A stretch of DNA of 64,000 nt from Nemertoderma westbladi (lineage: Eukaryota > Xenacoelomorpha > Nemertodermatida > Nemertodermatidae). The stretch spans positions 27,891-91,890 of the forward strand of contig JAUCBJ010006616.1 of assembly GCA_032718475.1 (NCBI GenBank). The letters are read 5' to 3'. The position numbers and the translations under genes are program-made. Below the pieces are notes generated by a model. It saw only the letters and a list, made by a program, of their open reading frames with translations, searched no databases and was not told where the DNA came from. Positions within the stretch are counted from its first letter, which is position 1. Each line of letters starts with the position of its first letter. Shown in pieces: positions 1 to 15,200 of this stretch.

Positions 1-3000
1 GTTCCTTTAGAACAAGAAACTTCTCTGTACCCTGAAACGAAAACTATTTCTTCAGAATTAGACATTGCTGACAGATTTGAAATTCCAGTTGTGAAAGGTG
101 ACGCGTTAGAGACAACTTTACTTGAAGAAGAAACTGAACCAATTTCGGATTTGGAAAGTTGCATAGAAAAAGCACCTGTAACAGAACCTATTTCTCCCAC
201 TGAAGGGGCAATTTCCACCGGAGTTCCTACAATTGAAACACATGATGTTGAATCTGTGGTTGACATTGACGAAGTTGATGTGTGTGAAGCTGATGAAACA
301 GTAATTGACAAGACTTTACCAATGTATGAAGAATCAATGATGACCCCTATGTATTCAGAGATAGAAGTTGATACAAAACATGTTTCACAAGATGTTTCAA
401 CTGTCTCTGTTGTAATTAAGGAAGATATTGATATATTTGCAGAACAGTCAGAGTCTGTAGAGTACACTATTGATGTGAAAGATGACCAAATGTCTATGGA
501 GCAGGAGTCATCAATCATTAGATTACCTGAAGAAACTCAAATTGAGATTAAAGATGAATCAGTGTCTGAACTTCCTTTAGAAAAAGAAACTTCTCTGTAC
601 CCTGAAACGAAAACCATTTCTTCAGAATTAGACACTGCTGACAGATTTGAAATTCCAGTTGTGAAAGGTGACGCGTTAGAGACAACTTTACCTGAAGAAG
701 AAACTGAAACAATTTCTGATTTGGAAACTTACTTAGAAAAAGCTCCTGTAACTGAACCCATATCTTTCACTGAAGGTGTAATTTCATCCGGAGTTCCTAC
801 TGTCGAAACACATGATGTTGAATCTGTTGTTGACATTGACGAAGTTGATGTGTGTGAAGCTGATGAAACAGTAATTGACAAGACTTTACCAATGTATGAA
901 GAATCAATGATGACCCCTATGTATTCAGAGATAGAAGTTGATACAAAACATGTTTCACAAGATGTTTCAACTGTCTCTGTTGTAATTAAGGAAGATATTG
1001 ATATATTTGCAGAACAGTCAGAGTCTGTAGAGTACACTATTGATGTGAAAGATGACCAAATGTCTATGGAGCAGGAGTCATCAATCATTAGATTACCTGA
1101 AGAAACTCAAATTGAGATTAAAGATGAATCAGTGTCTGAACTTCCTTTAGAAAAAGAAACTTCTCTGTACCCTGAAACGAAAACCATTTCTTCAGAATTA
1201 GACACTGCTGACAGATTTGAAATTCCAGTTGTGAAAGGTGACGCGTTAGAGACAACTTTACCTGAAGAAGAAACTGAAACAATTTCTGATTTGGAAACTT
1301 ACTTAGAAAAAGCTCCTGTAACTGAACCCATATCTTTCACTGAAGGTGTAATTTCATCCGGAGTTCCTACTGTCGAAACACATGATGTTGAATCTGTTGT
1401 TGACATTGACGAAGTTGATGTGTGTGAAGCTGATGAAACAGTAATTGACAAGACTTTACCAATGTATGAAGAATCAACGGAGATCCCTATGTATTCAGAG
1501 GTAGAAGTTGATTCAAAAATAGTTTCAGAAGATGTATCAACTTTCTCTGTTGACATTAAGGAAGATATTGATATATTTGCAGAACAGTCAGAGTCTGTAG
1601 AGTACACAGTTGATGTGAAAGATGACCAAATGTCCATGGAGCAGGAGTCATCGATCATCAGATTACCCACTCAGTCTCAAATTGATATGAAGGATGAATC
1701 AGTGTCTGATATTCCTTTAGAACAAGAAACTTCTCTGTACCCTGAAACGAAAACTATTTCTTCAGAATTAGATGCTGCTGACAGATTTGAAATTCCAGTT
1801 GTGAAAGGTGACGCGTTAGAGACAACTTTACCTGAAGAAGAAACTGAAACAATTTCTGATTTGGAAACTTACTTAGAAAAAGCTCCTGTAACTGAACCCA
1901 TATCTTTCACTGAAGGTGTAATTTCATCCGGAGTTCCTACTGTCGAAACACATGATGTTGAATCTGTTGTTGACATTAACGAAGTTGATGTGTGTGAAGC
2001 TGATGAAACAGTAATTGACAAGACTTTACCAATGTATGAAGAATCAATGATGACCCCTATGTATTCAGAGATAGAAGTTGATACAAAACATGTTTCACAA
2101 GATGTTTCAACTGTCTCTGTTGTAATTAAGGAAGATATTGATATATTTGCAGAACAGTCAGAGTCTGTAGAGTACACAATTAATGTAAAAGATGACCAAA
2201 TGTCCATTGAGCAGGAGTCATCAATCATTAGATTACCCACTCAATCTCAAATTGATATGAAGGATGAATCATTGTCTGATGTTCCTTTAGAACAAGAAAC
2301 TTCTCTGTACCCTGAAACGAAAACTATTTCTTCAGAATTAGACATTGCTGACAGATTTGAAATTCCAGTTGTAAAAGGTGACGCGTTAGAGACAACTTTG
2401 CCTGAAGAAGAAACTGAACCAATTTCGGATTTGGAAAGTTACATAGAAAAAGCACCTGTAACAGAACCTATTTCTGCCACGGAAGGGGCAATTTCCACTG
2501 GAGTTCCTACAATTGAAACACATGATGTTGAATCTGTTGTTGACATTGACGAAGTTGATGTGTGTGAAGCTGATGAAACAGTAACTGACAAGACTTTACC
2601 AATGTATGAAGAATCAATGATGACCCTTATGTATTCAGAAGTAGAAGTTGATACAAAACATGTTTCACAAGATGTTTCAACTGTCTCTGTTGTAATTAAG
2701 GAAGATATTGATATATTTGCAGAACAGTCCGAGTCTGTAGAGTACACTATTGATGTGAAAGATGACCTAATGTCTATGGAGCAGGAGTCATCAATCATTA
2801 GATTACCTGAAGAAACTCAAATTGAGATTAAAGATGAATCACTGTCTGAACTTCCTTTAGAAAAAGAAACTTCTATGTATCCTGAATTGAAAACTATTTC
2901 TTCAGAATTAGATACTACTGACGGATTTGAAATACCAGTTGTGAAAGGTGATGCCCTAGAGACAACTTTATCTGAAGAAGGAACTGAAACAATTTCTGAT

Positions 3001-6000
3001 TTGGAAACTTACTTAGAAAAAGCACCTGTAACTGAACCCATATCTTTCACTGAAGGTGTAATTTCATCCGGAGTTCCTACTGTCGAAACACATGATGTTG
3101 AATCTGTTGTTGACATTGACAAAGTTGATGTGTGTGAAGCAGATGAAACAGTAACTGACAAGACTTTACAAATGTATGAAGAATCAACGGCGACCCCTAT
3201 GTATTCAGAGATAGAAGTTGATTCAAAAATAGTTTCAGAAGATGTATCAACTTTCTCTGTTGACATTAAGGAAGATATTGATATATTTGCAGAACAGTCA
3301 GAGTCTGTAGAGTACACAGTTGATGTGAAAGATGACCAAATGTCCATGGAGCAGGAGTCATCGATCATCAGATTACCCACTCAGTCTCAAATTGATATGA
3401 AGGATGAATCAGTGTCTGATGTTCCTTTAGAACAAGAAACTTCTGTGTACCCTGAAACGAAAACTATTTCTTCAGAATTAGACATTGCTGACAGATTTGA
3501 AATTCCAGTTGTAAAAGGTGACGCGTTAGAGACAACTTTACCTGAAGAAGAAACTGAACCAATTTCGGATTTGGAAAGTTACATAGAAAAAGCACCTGTA
3601 ACAGAACCTATTTCTGCCACTGAAGGGGCAATTTCCACTGGAGTTCCTACAATTGAAACACATGATGTTGAATCTGTTGTTGACATTGACAAAGTTGATG
3701 TGTGTGAAGCTGATGAAACAGTAACTGACAAGACTTTACCAATCTATGAAGAATCAATGATGACCCCTATGTATTCAGAGATAGAAGTTGATACAAAACA
3801 TGTTTCACAAGATGTTTCAACTGTCTCTGTTGTTATTAAGGAAGATATTGAAATATTTGCAGAACAGTCCGAGTCTGTAGAGTACACTATTGATGTGAAA
3901 GATGACCAAATGTCCATGGAGCAGGAGTCATCAATCATTAGATTACCCACTCAGTCTCAAATTGATATAAAGGATGAATCAGTGTCTGATGTTCCTTTAG
4001 AACAAGAAACTTCTCTGTACCCTGAAACGAAAACTATTTCTTCAGAATTAGACACTGCTTACAGATTTGAAATTCCAGTTGTAAAAGGTGACGCGTTAGA
4101 GATAACTTTACCTGAAGAAGAAACTGAACCAATTTCGGATTTGGAAAGTTACATAGAAAAAGCACCTGTAACAGAACCTATTTCTACCTCTGAAGGGGCA
4201 ATTTCCACTGGAGTTCCTACAATTGAAACACATGATGTTGAATCTGTTGTTGACATTGACGAAGTTGATGTGTGTGAAGCTGATGAAACAGTAACTGACA
4301 AGACTTTACCAATGTATGAAGAATCAATGATGACCCCTATGTATTCAGAGATAGAAGTTGATACAAAACATGTTTCACAAGATGTTTCAACTGTCTCTGT
4401 TGACATTAAGGAAGATATTGATATATTTGCAGAACAGTCAGAGTCTGTAGAGTACACAATTGATGTGAAAGATGACCAAATGTCCATGGAGCAGGATTCA
4501 TCAATCATTAGATTACCCACTCAGTCTCAAATTGATATGAAGGATGAATCAGTGTCTGGTGTTCCTTTAGAACAAGAAACTTCTCTGTACCCTGAAACGA
4601 AAACTATTTCTTCAGAATTAGACACTGCTGACAGATTTGAAATTCCAGTTGTGAAAGGTGACGCGTTAGAGACAACTTTACCTGAAGAAGAAACTGAACC
4701 AATTTCGGATTTGGAAAGTTACATAGAAAAAGCACCTGTAACTGAACCTATTTCTGCCACTGAAGGGGCAATTTCCACTGGAGTTCCTACAATTGAAACA
4801 CATGATGTTGAATCTGTTGTTGACATTGACGAAGTTGATGTGTGTGAAGCTGATGAAACAGTAACTGACAAGACTTTACCAATGTATGAAGAATCAATGA
4901 TGACCCCTATGTATTCAGAGATAGAAGTTGATACAAAACATGTTTCACAAGATGTTTCAACTGTCTCTGTTGTAATTAAGGAAGATATTGATATATTTGC
5001 AGAACAGTCAGAGTCTGTAGAGTACACAATTGATGTAAAAGATGACCAAATGTCCATGGAGCAGGAGGAGTCATCAATCATTAGATTACCCACTCAGTCT
5101 CTAATTGATATGAAGGATGAATCAGTGTCTGATGTTCCTTTAGAAGCAGAAACTTCTCTGTACCCTGAAACGAAAACTATTTCTTCAGAATTAGACATTG
5201 CTGACAGATTTGAAATTCCAGTTGTGAAAGGTGACGCGTTAGAGACAACTTTACCTGAAGAAGAAACTGAACCAATTTCGGATTTGGAAAGTTACATAGA
5301 AAAAGCACCTGTAACAGAACCTATTTCTGCCACTGAAGGGGCAATTTCCACTGGAGTTCCTACAATTGAAACACATGATGTTGAATCTGTTGTTGACATT
5401 GACGAAGTTGATGTGTGTGAAGCTGATGCAACAGTAACTGACAAGACTTTACCAATGTATGAAGAATCAATGATGACCCCTATGTATTCAGAGATAGAAG
5501 TTGATACAAAACATGTTTCACAAGATGTTTCAACTGTCTCTGTTGTAATTAAGGAAGATATTGATATATTTGCAGAACAGTCAGAGTCTGTAGAGTACAC
5601 AATTGATGTAAAAGATGACCAAATGTCCATGGAGCAGGAGTCATCAATCATTCGATTACCCACTCAGTCTCAAATTGATATGAAGGATGAATCAGTGTCT
5701 GATGTTCCTTTAGAACAAGAAACTTCTCTGTACCCTGAAACGAAAACTATTTCTTCAGAATTAGACATTGCTGACAGATTTGAAATTCCAGTTGTAAAAG
5801 GTGACGCGTTAGAGACAACTTTACCTGAAGAAGAAACTGAACCAATTTCGGATTTGGAAAGTTACATAGAAAAAGCACCTGTAACAGAACCTATTTCTGC
5901 CACTGAAGGGGCAATTTCCACTGGAGTTCCTACAATTGAAACACATGATGTTGAATCTGTTGTTGACATTGACGAAGTTGATGTGTGTGAAGCTGATGCA

Positions 6001-9000
6001 ACAGTAACTGACAAGACTTTACCAATGTATGAAGAATCAATGATGACCCCTATGTATTCAGAGATAGAAGTTGATACAAAACATGTTTCACAAGATGTTT
6101 CAACTGTCTCTGTTGTAATTAAGGAAGATATTGATATATTTGCAGAACAGTCAGAGTCTGTAGAGTACACAATTGATGTAAAAGATGACCAAATGTCCAT
6201 GGAGCAGGAGTCATCAATCATTCGATTACCCACTCAGTCTCAAATTGATATGAAGGATGAATCAGTGTCTGATGTTCCTTTAGAACAAGAAACTTCTCTG
6301 TACCCTGAAACGAAAACTATTTCTTCAGAATTAGACATTGCTGACAGATTTGAAATTCCAGTTGTGAAAGGTGACGCGTTAGAGACAACTTTACCTGAAG
6401 AAGAAACTGAACCAATTTCGGATTTGGAAAGTTACATAGAAAAAGCACCTGTAACAGAACCTATTTCTGCCACTGAAGGGGCAATTTCCACTGGAGTTCC
6501 TACAATTGAAACACATGATGTTGAATCTGTTGTTGACATTGACGAAGTTGATGTGTGTGAAGCTGATGAAACAGTAACTGACAAGACTTTACCAATGTAT
6601 GAAGAATCAATGATGACCCCTATGTATTCAGAGATAGAAGTTGATACAAAACATGTTTCACAAGATGTTTCAACTGTCTCTGTTGTTATTAAGGAAGATA
6701 TTGATATATTTGCAGAACAGTCAGAGTCTGTAGAGTACACAATTGATGTGAAAGATGACCAAATGTCCATGGAGCAGGAGTCATCAATCATTAGATTACC
6801 CACTCAGTCTCAAATTGATATGAAGGATGAATCAGTGTCTGATGTTCCTTTAGAACAAGAAACTTCTCTGTACCCTGAAACGAAAACTATTTCTTCAGAA
6901 TTAGACATTGCTGACAGATTTGAAATTCCAGTTGTGAAAGGTGACGCGTTAGAGACAACTTTACCTGAAGAAGAAACTGAACCAATTTCGGATTTGGAAA
7001 GTTACATAGAAAAAGCACCTGTAACAGAACCTATTTCTGCCACTGAAGGGGCAATTTCCACTGGAGTTCCTACAATTGAAACACATGATGTTGAATCTGT
7101 TGTTGACATTGACGAAGTTGATGTGTGTGAAGCTGATGAAACAGTAACTGACAAGACTTTACCAATCTATGAAGAATCAATGATGACCCCTATGTATTCA
7201 GAGATAGAAGTTGATACAAAACATGTTTCACAAGATGTTTCAACTGTCTCTGTTGTAATTAAGGAAGATATTGATATATTTGCAGAACAGTCAGAGTCTG
7301 TAGAGTACACAATTGATGTAAAAGATGACCAAATGTCCATGGAGCAGGAGTCATCAATCATTAGATTACCCACTCAGTCTCAAATTGATATGAAGGATGA
7401 ATCAGTGTCTGATGTTCCTTTAGAACAAGAAACTTCTCTGTACCCTGAAACGAAAACTATTTCTTCAGAATTAGACACTGCTGACAGATTTGAAATTCCA
7501 GTTGTAAAAGGTGACGCGTTAGAGATAACTTTACCTGAAGAAGAAACTGAACCAATTTCGGATTTGGAAAGTTACATAGAAAAAGCACCTGTAACAGAAC
7601 CTATTTCTACCTCTGAAGGGGCAATTTCCACTGGAGTTCCTACAATTGAAACACATGATGTTGAATCTGTTGTTGACATTGACGAAGTTGATGTGTGTGA
7701 AGCTGATGAAACAGTAACTGACAAGACTTTACCAATGTATGAAGAATCAATGATGACCCCTATGTATTCAGAGATAGAAGTTGATACAAAACATGTTTCA
7801 CAAGATGTTTCAACTGTCTCTGTTGTAATTAAGGAAGATATTGATATATTTGCAGAACAGTCAGAGTCTGTAGAGTACACAATTGATGTAAAAGATGACC
7901 AAATGTCCATGGAGCAGGAGTCATCAATCATTAGATTACCCACTCAGTCTCAAATTGATATGAAGGATGAATCAGTGTCTGATGTTCCTTTAGAACAAGA
8001 AACTTCTCTGTACCCTGAAACGAAAACTATTTCTTCAGAATTAGACACTGCTGACAGATTTGAAATTCCAGTTGTAAAAGGTGACGCGTTAGAGACAACT
8101 TTACCTGAAGAAGAAACTGAACCAATTTCGGATTTGGAAAGTTACATAGAAAAAGCACCTGTAACAGAACCTATTTCTGCCACTGAAGGGGCAATTTCCA
8201 CTGGAGTTCCTACAATTGAAACACATGATGTTGAATCTGTTGTTGACATTGACGAAGTTGATGTGTGTGAAGCTGATGAAACAGTAACTGACAAGACTTT
8301 ACCAATGTATGAAGAATCAATGATGACCCCTATGTATTCAGAGATAGAAGTTGATACAAAACATGTTTCACAAGATGTTTCAACTGTCTCTGTTGTAATT
8401 AAGGAAGATATTGATATATTTGCAGAACAGTCAGAGTCTGTAGAGTACACAATTGATGTAAAAGATGACCAAATGTCCATGGAGCAGGAGTCATCAATCA
8501 TTAGATTACCCACTCAGTCTCAAATTGATATGAAGGATGAATCAGTGTCTGATGTTCCTTTAGAACAAGAAACTTCTCTGTACCCTGAAACGAAAACTAT
8601 TTCTTCAGAATTAGACACTGCTGACAGATTTGAAATTCCAGTTGTGAAAGGTGACGCGTTAGAGACAACTTTACCTGAAGAAGAAACTGAACCAATTTCG
8701 GATTTGGAAAGTTACATAGAAAAAGCACCTGTAACAGAACCTATTTCTACCATTGAAGGGGCAATTTCCACTGGAGTTCCTACAATTGAAACACATGATG
8801 TTGAATCTGTTGTTGACATTGACGAAGTTGATGTGTGTGAAGCTGATGAAACAGTAACTGACAAGACTTTACAAATGATATGAAGAATCAATGATGACCC
8901 CTATGTATTCAGAGATAGAAGGTGATACAAAACATGTTTCACAAGATGTATCAACTTTCTCTGTAGACATTAAGGAAGATATTGATATATTTGCAGAACA

Positions 9001-9217
9001 ATCAGAATCTGTAGAGTATACTATTGACATGAAAGATGACCAAATGTCAATAGAACAGGAGTCTACCGTCATCAGATTACCTGCAGAAGCAAAAACTGTC
9101 TTGGAGGATGATTCGGTTTTCGAACTTCCTCTAGAAACAGCAAATTTTATATTTCCTGAAACAAATATTATTTCCATTGCATTAAACACGGCTGATGAAC
9201 TTGGTCCTCCCATGGTA
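1..9217 (+). repeat. Block A: sixteen coding tandem units of 570 bp (190 aa)
   Basis: Counting from the Lys of VKGDAL, units start at 94 and then every 570 bp; the unit at 4654 has one extra Glu codon. A partial unit fills 1-93. Each unit carries, in order, VKGDALETTL, EKAPVTEPIS, ESVVDIDEVDVCEADE, MYEES, VSQDVSTVSV, FAEQSESVEYTIDVKDD, SSIIRLP and TSLYPETKTISSEL. Two subtypes alternate: TEPISFTEGVISSG versus TEPISATEGAISTG. Units 10 and 11 (5227-6366) look almost identical, and the pair 3514-4653 recurs at 6937-8076. The sixteenth unit is divergent and grades into the following non-repeat segment. Sequence is strongly acidic with scattered Pro and is probably disordered. Confidence 0.95.
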
Positions 9218-12200
9218 AAAGGGACTGGGCTGCAATTGAGTTTGTCTGATAGTGATACCGAGCCTATTCCGCAATTGGGCTGTGTTCTTGAGGGAGCTAC
9301 TGCTGTGGGCCAGAAGTATTCTTCAGAAAGTTTTTTAACAAACCGCGTTGAGGTTGAAGGATTAGCATTAAATTCTGCTAGTGTTTTTAAAGATGCTCTT
9401 GTTTCAGTTTTGAATGACAAAACTTTCACATATTTAACCCTAAGTAGTGTGAGTGGAACCTATTTTGATCTTCCCACCGCCATCTCTGTGCCAGTGGAAG
9501 GAATTCCCATTCTATGTAGTATCATTGATAGTGGAGTAGATCATATACTAGAAGATAATGCAATGGCAGCTATTGTGACAGACGTTTGGCCTCTGGATAC
9601 ATACAATGTTATTGAAGATGTCTTGATACATCAGGAGTTGTTATATATTTTGCCTCAGGTTTTGGACGAATATATGTTTGAACTTACAAGTTTAGATGAT
9701 CAAGAAATTTTGCAAGAAACCTCAATAACTCGTGTAGCTAATATTCTTGCGTTGCAAAAGCAGTTGACTTGCATTGTTTATGGATTTCCTGAAGATAATT
9801 TTCCAGAATCATGTGACTCACCAATTGAAGTTTCATCTAGTCCCCTTATTGAAGCTGCCGATCTAATCGATTTTAAAACTTTGTCTTGTAATAAACTCAC
9901 AACTTCTTCCATTATTGAAGGTGTTGCCGAAAATATCCTGAATGCATGTGAAGACACGTTCTGTATAGATTATGAGATACTGCCATCTAATGTTGATGTA
10001 TCAATAGCTGATGCACCACAATTAACTGTAGAATCCTTTACACCTGTAGAACATGGCACAGGATTGGATACTCAAGTTGACGATGAAGACACAGTTTGCA
10101 AATTACCTGAAAACAATTATCAAGCTTCAGTATTGAATGTTGTCGGTGGTACTTGTAATGACATTTGTTCTGTATCTCCTGTTGTAGAAGGTACAGCCAT
10201 ACGTGATATCATAGAAGATAATAGTGTTGAAATGGATTCTGAAATTGTAGTTCCTATGGCCGCAACAACTATTGTTAATGTAGATATGCCAGTTGATGAT
10301 AGGTCTGTGCAAATAACAATTGTCAAAGGTGATGCCGTACAGTCAACTTTATCTGAAGAAGAAACTGAACCTATTTCCGATTTGGAACCTTCCATAGAAA
10401 AAGCACCCATAAGTGAACATATTTCTTCTACTGAGGGTGTAATTTTTACCAGTGCTCCTACAATTGAAACACATGATGTTGAATCTGTTGTTCAAATTGA
10501 CGAAGTTGATGTGTATGAAGCAGATGAAACAGTAACTGACAAGTTTTTACAAAAGTATGATGAATCAATCATAACCCCAATAGATTCAAACATAAATGTT
10601 GATACACAACTTGTATCTGAAGATGTATCAACTTTCTCTGTTGACATTAAAGAAGATATTGATGTATTTGCAAAACAGTCAGAATCTGTAGAGTACACAA
10701 TTGATGTGAAAGACGACCATATTTCAATCGAGCAGGAGTCATCAATCATTAGATTACCCGCAGAAAGTCAAATTGGGATTAAATATGAATCAATGTCTGA
10801 ACTTCCCTTAGAAGAAGATGCTTTGCTGTACCCTGAAGTGAAGACTATTTCTGCTGAATTAAACATTGCTGACAGATTTGATACTCCAGTTGTAAAAGGT
10901 GATGCGTTAGAGTCCACTTTATCTGAAGAAGAAACTGAACCAATTTCGGATTTGGAAAGTTACATAGAAAAAGCACCTGTAACTGAACCTATTTCTGCCA
11001 CTGAAGGGGCAATTTCCACTGGAGTTCCTACAATTGAAACACATGATATTGAATCTGTTGTTGACATTGACAAAGTTGATGGGTGTGAAGCTGATGAAAC
11101 AGTAACTGACAAGACTTTACAAATGTATGAAGAATCAACGGCGACCCCTATGTATTCAGATATAGAAGTTGATTCAAAAATAGTTTCACAAGATGTATCA
11201 AGTTTCTCTGTTGACATTAATGAAGATATTGATATATTTGCAGAACAGTCCGAGTCTATAGAGTACAATATTGATGTGAAGGATGATCAAATGTCTATAG
11301 AGCAGGTGTCATTAATTATCCAAATACCTGCAGAAACTCACAAAGCCATGAAGGATGAGTCAGTGTCTGCTCTTCCATTGGAAGAAGCACCATATTTGAG
11401 CCCAGAATCTGAGGCTATTTCTACAGAACTAGCTGAGGGAATTGATGCTCCGGTTGTAAAAGATGGTGACGCTTTACAATCAAAGCTATCTGAAGAAAAG
11501 ACTGAACCAATTTTGGATTTGGAAAATATCTTAGAACAAGCATCTAATACTGCACCTATTTCATTTTCTGAAAAGGTTATTTCCTCTGGTGTACCTACTA
11601 CTGGAACAGTTGGTGAAGAATCTGTTGTTGACATTGACGATGTTGAAATAAGTGAATCTGATGCCACAAAATTGGACAAGTCTTTACAGAGTTATGATGA
11701 ATCACCAACGTATCCTTTGGATTCTAAGATTGAATTTGAAACAAAACTTGTTTCGCAAGATGTTTCAACTGTCAATGTTGAGATTAAGGACGATATTGAC
11801 ACATTTGCAGAACAGTCCGAGTCTATAGAGTACACTATTGATGTGAAGGATGATCAAATGTCTATAGAGCAGGAGTCATTAATTATCCAAATACCTGCAG
11901 AAACACAAATAGACATGAAGGATGTGTCAGAGTCTGCTCTTCCATTGGAAGAAGCACCATATTTGAGCCCAGAATCTGAGACTATTTCTACAGAACTAGC
12001 TGAGGGAATTGAAACTCCAGTTGTAAAAGATGGTGAGGCTTTACAATCAAAGCTATCTGAAGAAAAGACTGAACCAATTTTAGATTTGGAAAATCTCTTA
12101 GAACAAGCATCTAATACTGCACCTATTTCATTTTCTGAAAAGGTTATTTCCTCTGGTGTACCTACTACTGGAACAGTTGGTGTAGAATCTGTTGTTGACA

Positions 12201-15200
12201 TCGACGATGTTGAAATAAGTGAAGCTGATGCCACAATATTGGACAAGTCTTTACAGAGTTATGAAGAATCAACAACTTCACCTTTGGATTCTAAGATTGA
12301 ATTTGAAACAAAACTTGTTTCGCAAGATGTTTCAACAGTCCATGTTGAGATTAAGGACGATATTGACACATTTGCTGAACAGTCCGAGTTTATAGAGTAC
12401 AATATTGATGTGAAGGATGATCAAATGTTTATAGAGCAGGATTCATTAATTATCCAAATACCTGCAGAAACTCAAATAGACATGAAGGATGAGTCAGAGT
12501 CTGCTCTTCCATTGAAAGAAGCACCGTGTTTGAGCCCAGAATCTGAGGCTATTTCAACAGAACTAGCTGAGGGAATTGAAACTCCAGTTGTAAAAGATGG
12601 TGACGCTTTACAATCAAAGCTATCTGAAGAAAAGTCTGAACCAATTTTAGATTTGGAAAATCTCTTAGAACAAGCATCTAATACTGCACCTATTTCATTT
12701 TCTGAAAAAGTTGTTTCCACTGAAGTTCCAACTGTTGGAACACTTGATGATGAATCTGTTGTTGACATTGACGATGTTGAAATATGTGAAGCTGATACCA
12801 CAAAATTGGACAAGTCTTTACAGAGTTATGAAGAATCAACAACTTCACCTTTGGATTCTAAGATTGAATTGGAAACAAAACTTGTTTCGCAAGATGTTTC
12901 AACAGTCCATGTTGAGATTAAGGACGATATTGACAAATTCGCAGAACAGTCCGAGTCTATAGAGTACAATATTGATGTGAAGGATGATCAAATGTCTATA
13001 GAGCAGGAGTCATTAATTATCCAAATACCTGCAGATACTCAAATAGACATGAAGGATGAGTCAGAGTTTGATCTTCCTTTGAAAGAAGCACCGTATTTGA
13101 GCCCAGAATCTGAGACTATTTCTACAGAACTAGCTGAGGGAATTGATGCTCCGGTTGTAAAAGATGGTGACGCTTTACAATCAAAGCTATCTGAAGAAAA
13201 GACTGAACCAATTTTAGATTTGGAAAATCTCTTAGAACAAGCACCTATCACTGAACCTATTTCATTTTCTGAAAAGGTTATTTCTTCTGGTGTACCTACT
13301 ACTGGAACAGTTGGTGTAGAATCTGTTGTTGACATCGACGATGTTGAAATAAGTGAAGCTGATGCCACAATATTGGACAAGAAGAGTTATGAAGAATCAA
13401 CAACTTATCCTTTGGATTCTAAGATTGAATTTGAAACAAAACGTGTTTCGCAAGATGTTTCAACAGTCCATGTTGAGATTAAGGACGATATTGACACATT
13501 TGCTGAACAGTCCGAGTCTATAGAGTACACTATTGATGTGAAGGATGATCAAATGTCTATAGAGCAGGAGTCATTAATTATCCAAATACCTGCAGATACT
13601 CAAATAGACACGAAGGATGAGTCAGTGTCTGCTCTTCCATTGGAAGAAGCACCATATTTGAGCCCAGAATCTGAGACTATTTCTACAGAACTATCTGATG
13701 GAATTGAAACTCCAGTTGTAAAAGATGGTGACGCTTTACAATCACAACTATCTGATGAAAAGACCGAATCAATTTTAGATTTGGAAAATCTCTTAGAACA
13801 AGCACCTATCACTGAACCTATTTCATTTTCTGAAAAAGTTGTTTCCACTGAAGTTCCAACTGTTGGAACACTTGATGATGAATCTGTTGTTGACATTGAC
13901 GATGTTGAAATATGTGAAGGTGATACCACAAAATTGGACAAGTCTTTACAGAGTTATGATGAATCAACAACTTCACCTTTGGATTCTAAGATTGAATTTG
14001 AAACAAAACTTGTTTCGCAAGATGTTTCAACAGTCCATATTGAGATTAAGGATGATATTGACAAATTTGCAGAACAGTCCGAGTCCATAGAGTACACTAT
14101 TGATGTGAAGGATGATCAAATGTCTATAGAGCAGGAGTCATTAATTATCCAAATACCTGCAGATACTCAAATAGACATGAAGGATGAGTCAGAGTCTGAT
14201 CTTCCATTGAAAGGAGCACCATATTTGAGCCCAGAATCTGAGACTATTTCTACAGAACTAGCTGTGGGAATTGAAACTCCAATTGTAAACGATGGTGACG
14301 CTTTACAATCACAGCTATCTGAAGAAAAGACTGAACCAATTTTAGATTTGGAAAATCTCTTAGAACAAGCACCTATCACTGAACCTATTTCATTTTCTGA
14401 AAAGGTTATTTCCTCTGGTGTACCTACTACTGGAACAGTTGGTGTAGAATCTGTTGTTGACATCGACGATGTTGAAATAAGTGAAGCTGATGCCACAATA
14501 TTGGACAAGAAGAGTTATGAAGAATCAACAACTTATCCTTTGGATTCTAAGATTGAATTTGAAACAAAACGTGTTTCGCAAGATGTTTCAACAGTCCATG
14601 TTGAGATTAAGGACGATATTGACACATTTGCTGAACAGTCCGAGTCTATAGAGTACACTATTGATGTGAAGGATGATCAAATGTCTATAGAGCAGGAGTC
14701 ATTAATTATCCAAATACCTGCAGATACTCAAATAGACACGAAGGATGAGTCAGTGTCTGCTCTTCCATTGGAAGAAGCACCATATTTGAGCCCAGAATCT
14801 GAGACTATTTCTACAGAACTATCTGATGGAATTGAAACTCCAGTTGTAAAAGATGGTGACGCTTTACAATCACAACTATCTGATGAAAAGACCGAATCAA
14901 TTTTAGATTTGGAAAATCTCTTAGAACAAGCACCTATCACTGAACCTATTTCATTTTCTGAAAAAGTTGTTTCCACTGAAGTTCCAACTGTTGGAACACT
15001 TGATGATGAATCTGTTGTTGACATTGACGATGTTGAAATATGTGAAGGTGATACCACAAAATTGGACAAGTCTTTACAGAGTTATGATGAATCAACAACT
15101 TCACCTTTGGATTCTAAGATTGAATTTGAAACAAAACTTGTTTCGCAAGATGTTTCAACAGTCCATATTGAGATTAAGGATGATATTGACAAATTTGCAG

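Noticed and set aside
91-93. GTG as the start of a 2930-residue protein
   Set aside because: The same frame and the same repeat continue upstream to base 1. This codon is the Val of VKGDAL found in every unit.
8870-8900. A tiny intron that would restore the frame
   Set aside because: Removing one base restores the exact repeat consensus, and no GT-AG pair is needed or present at usable spacing.
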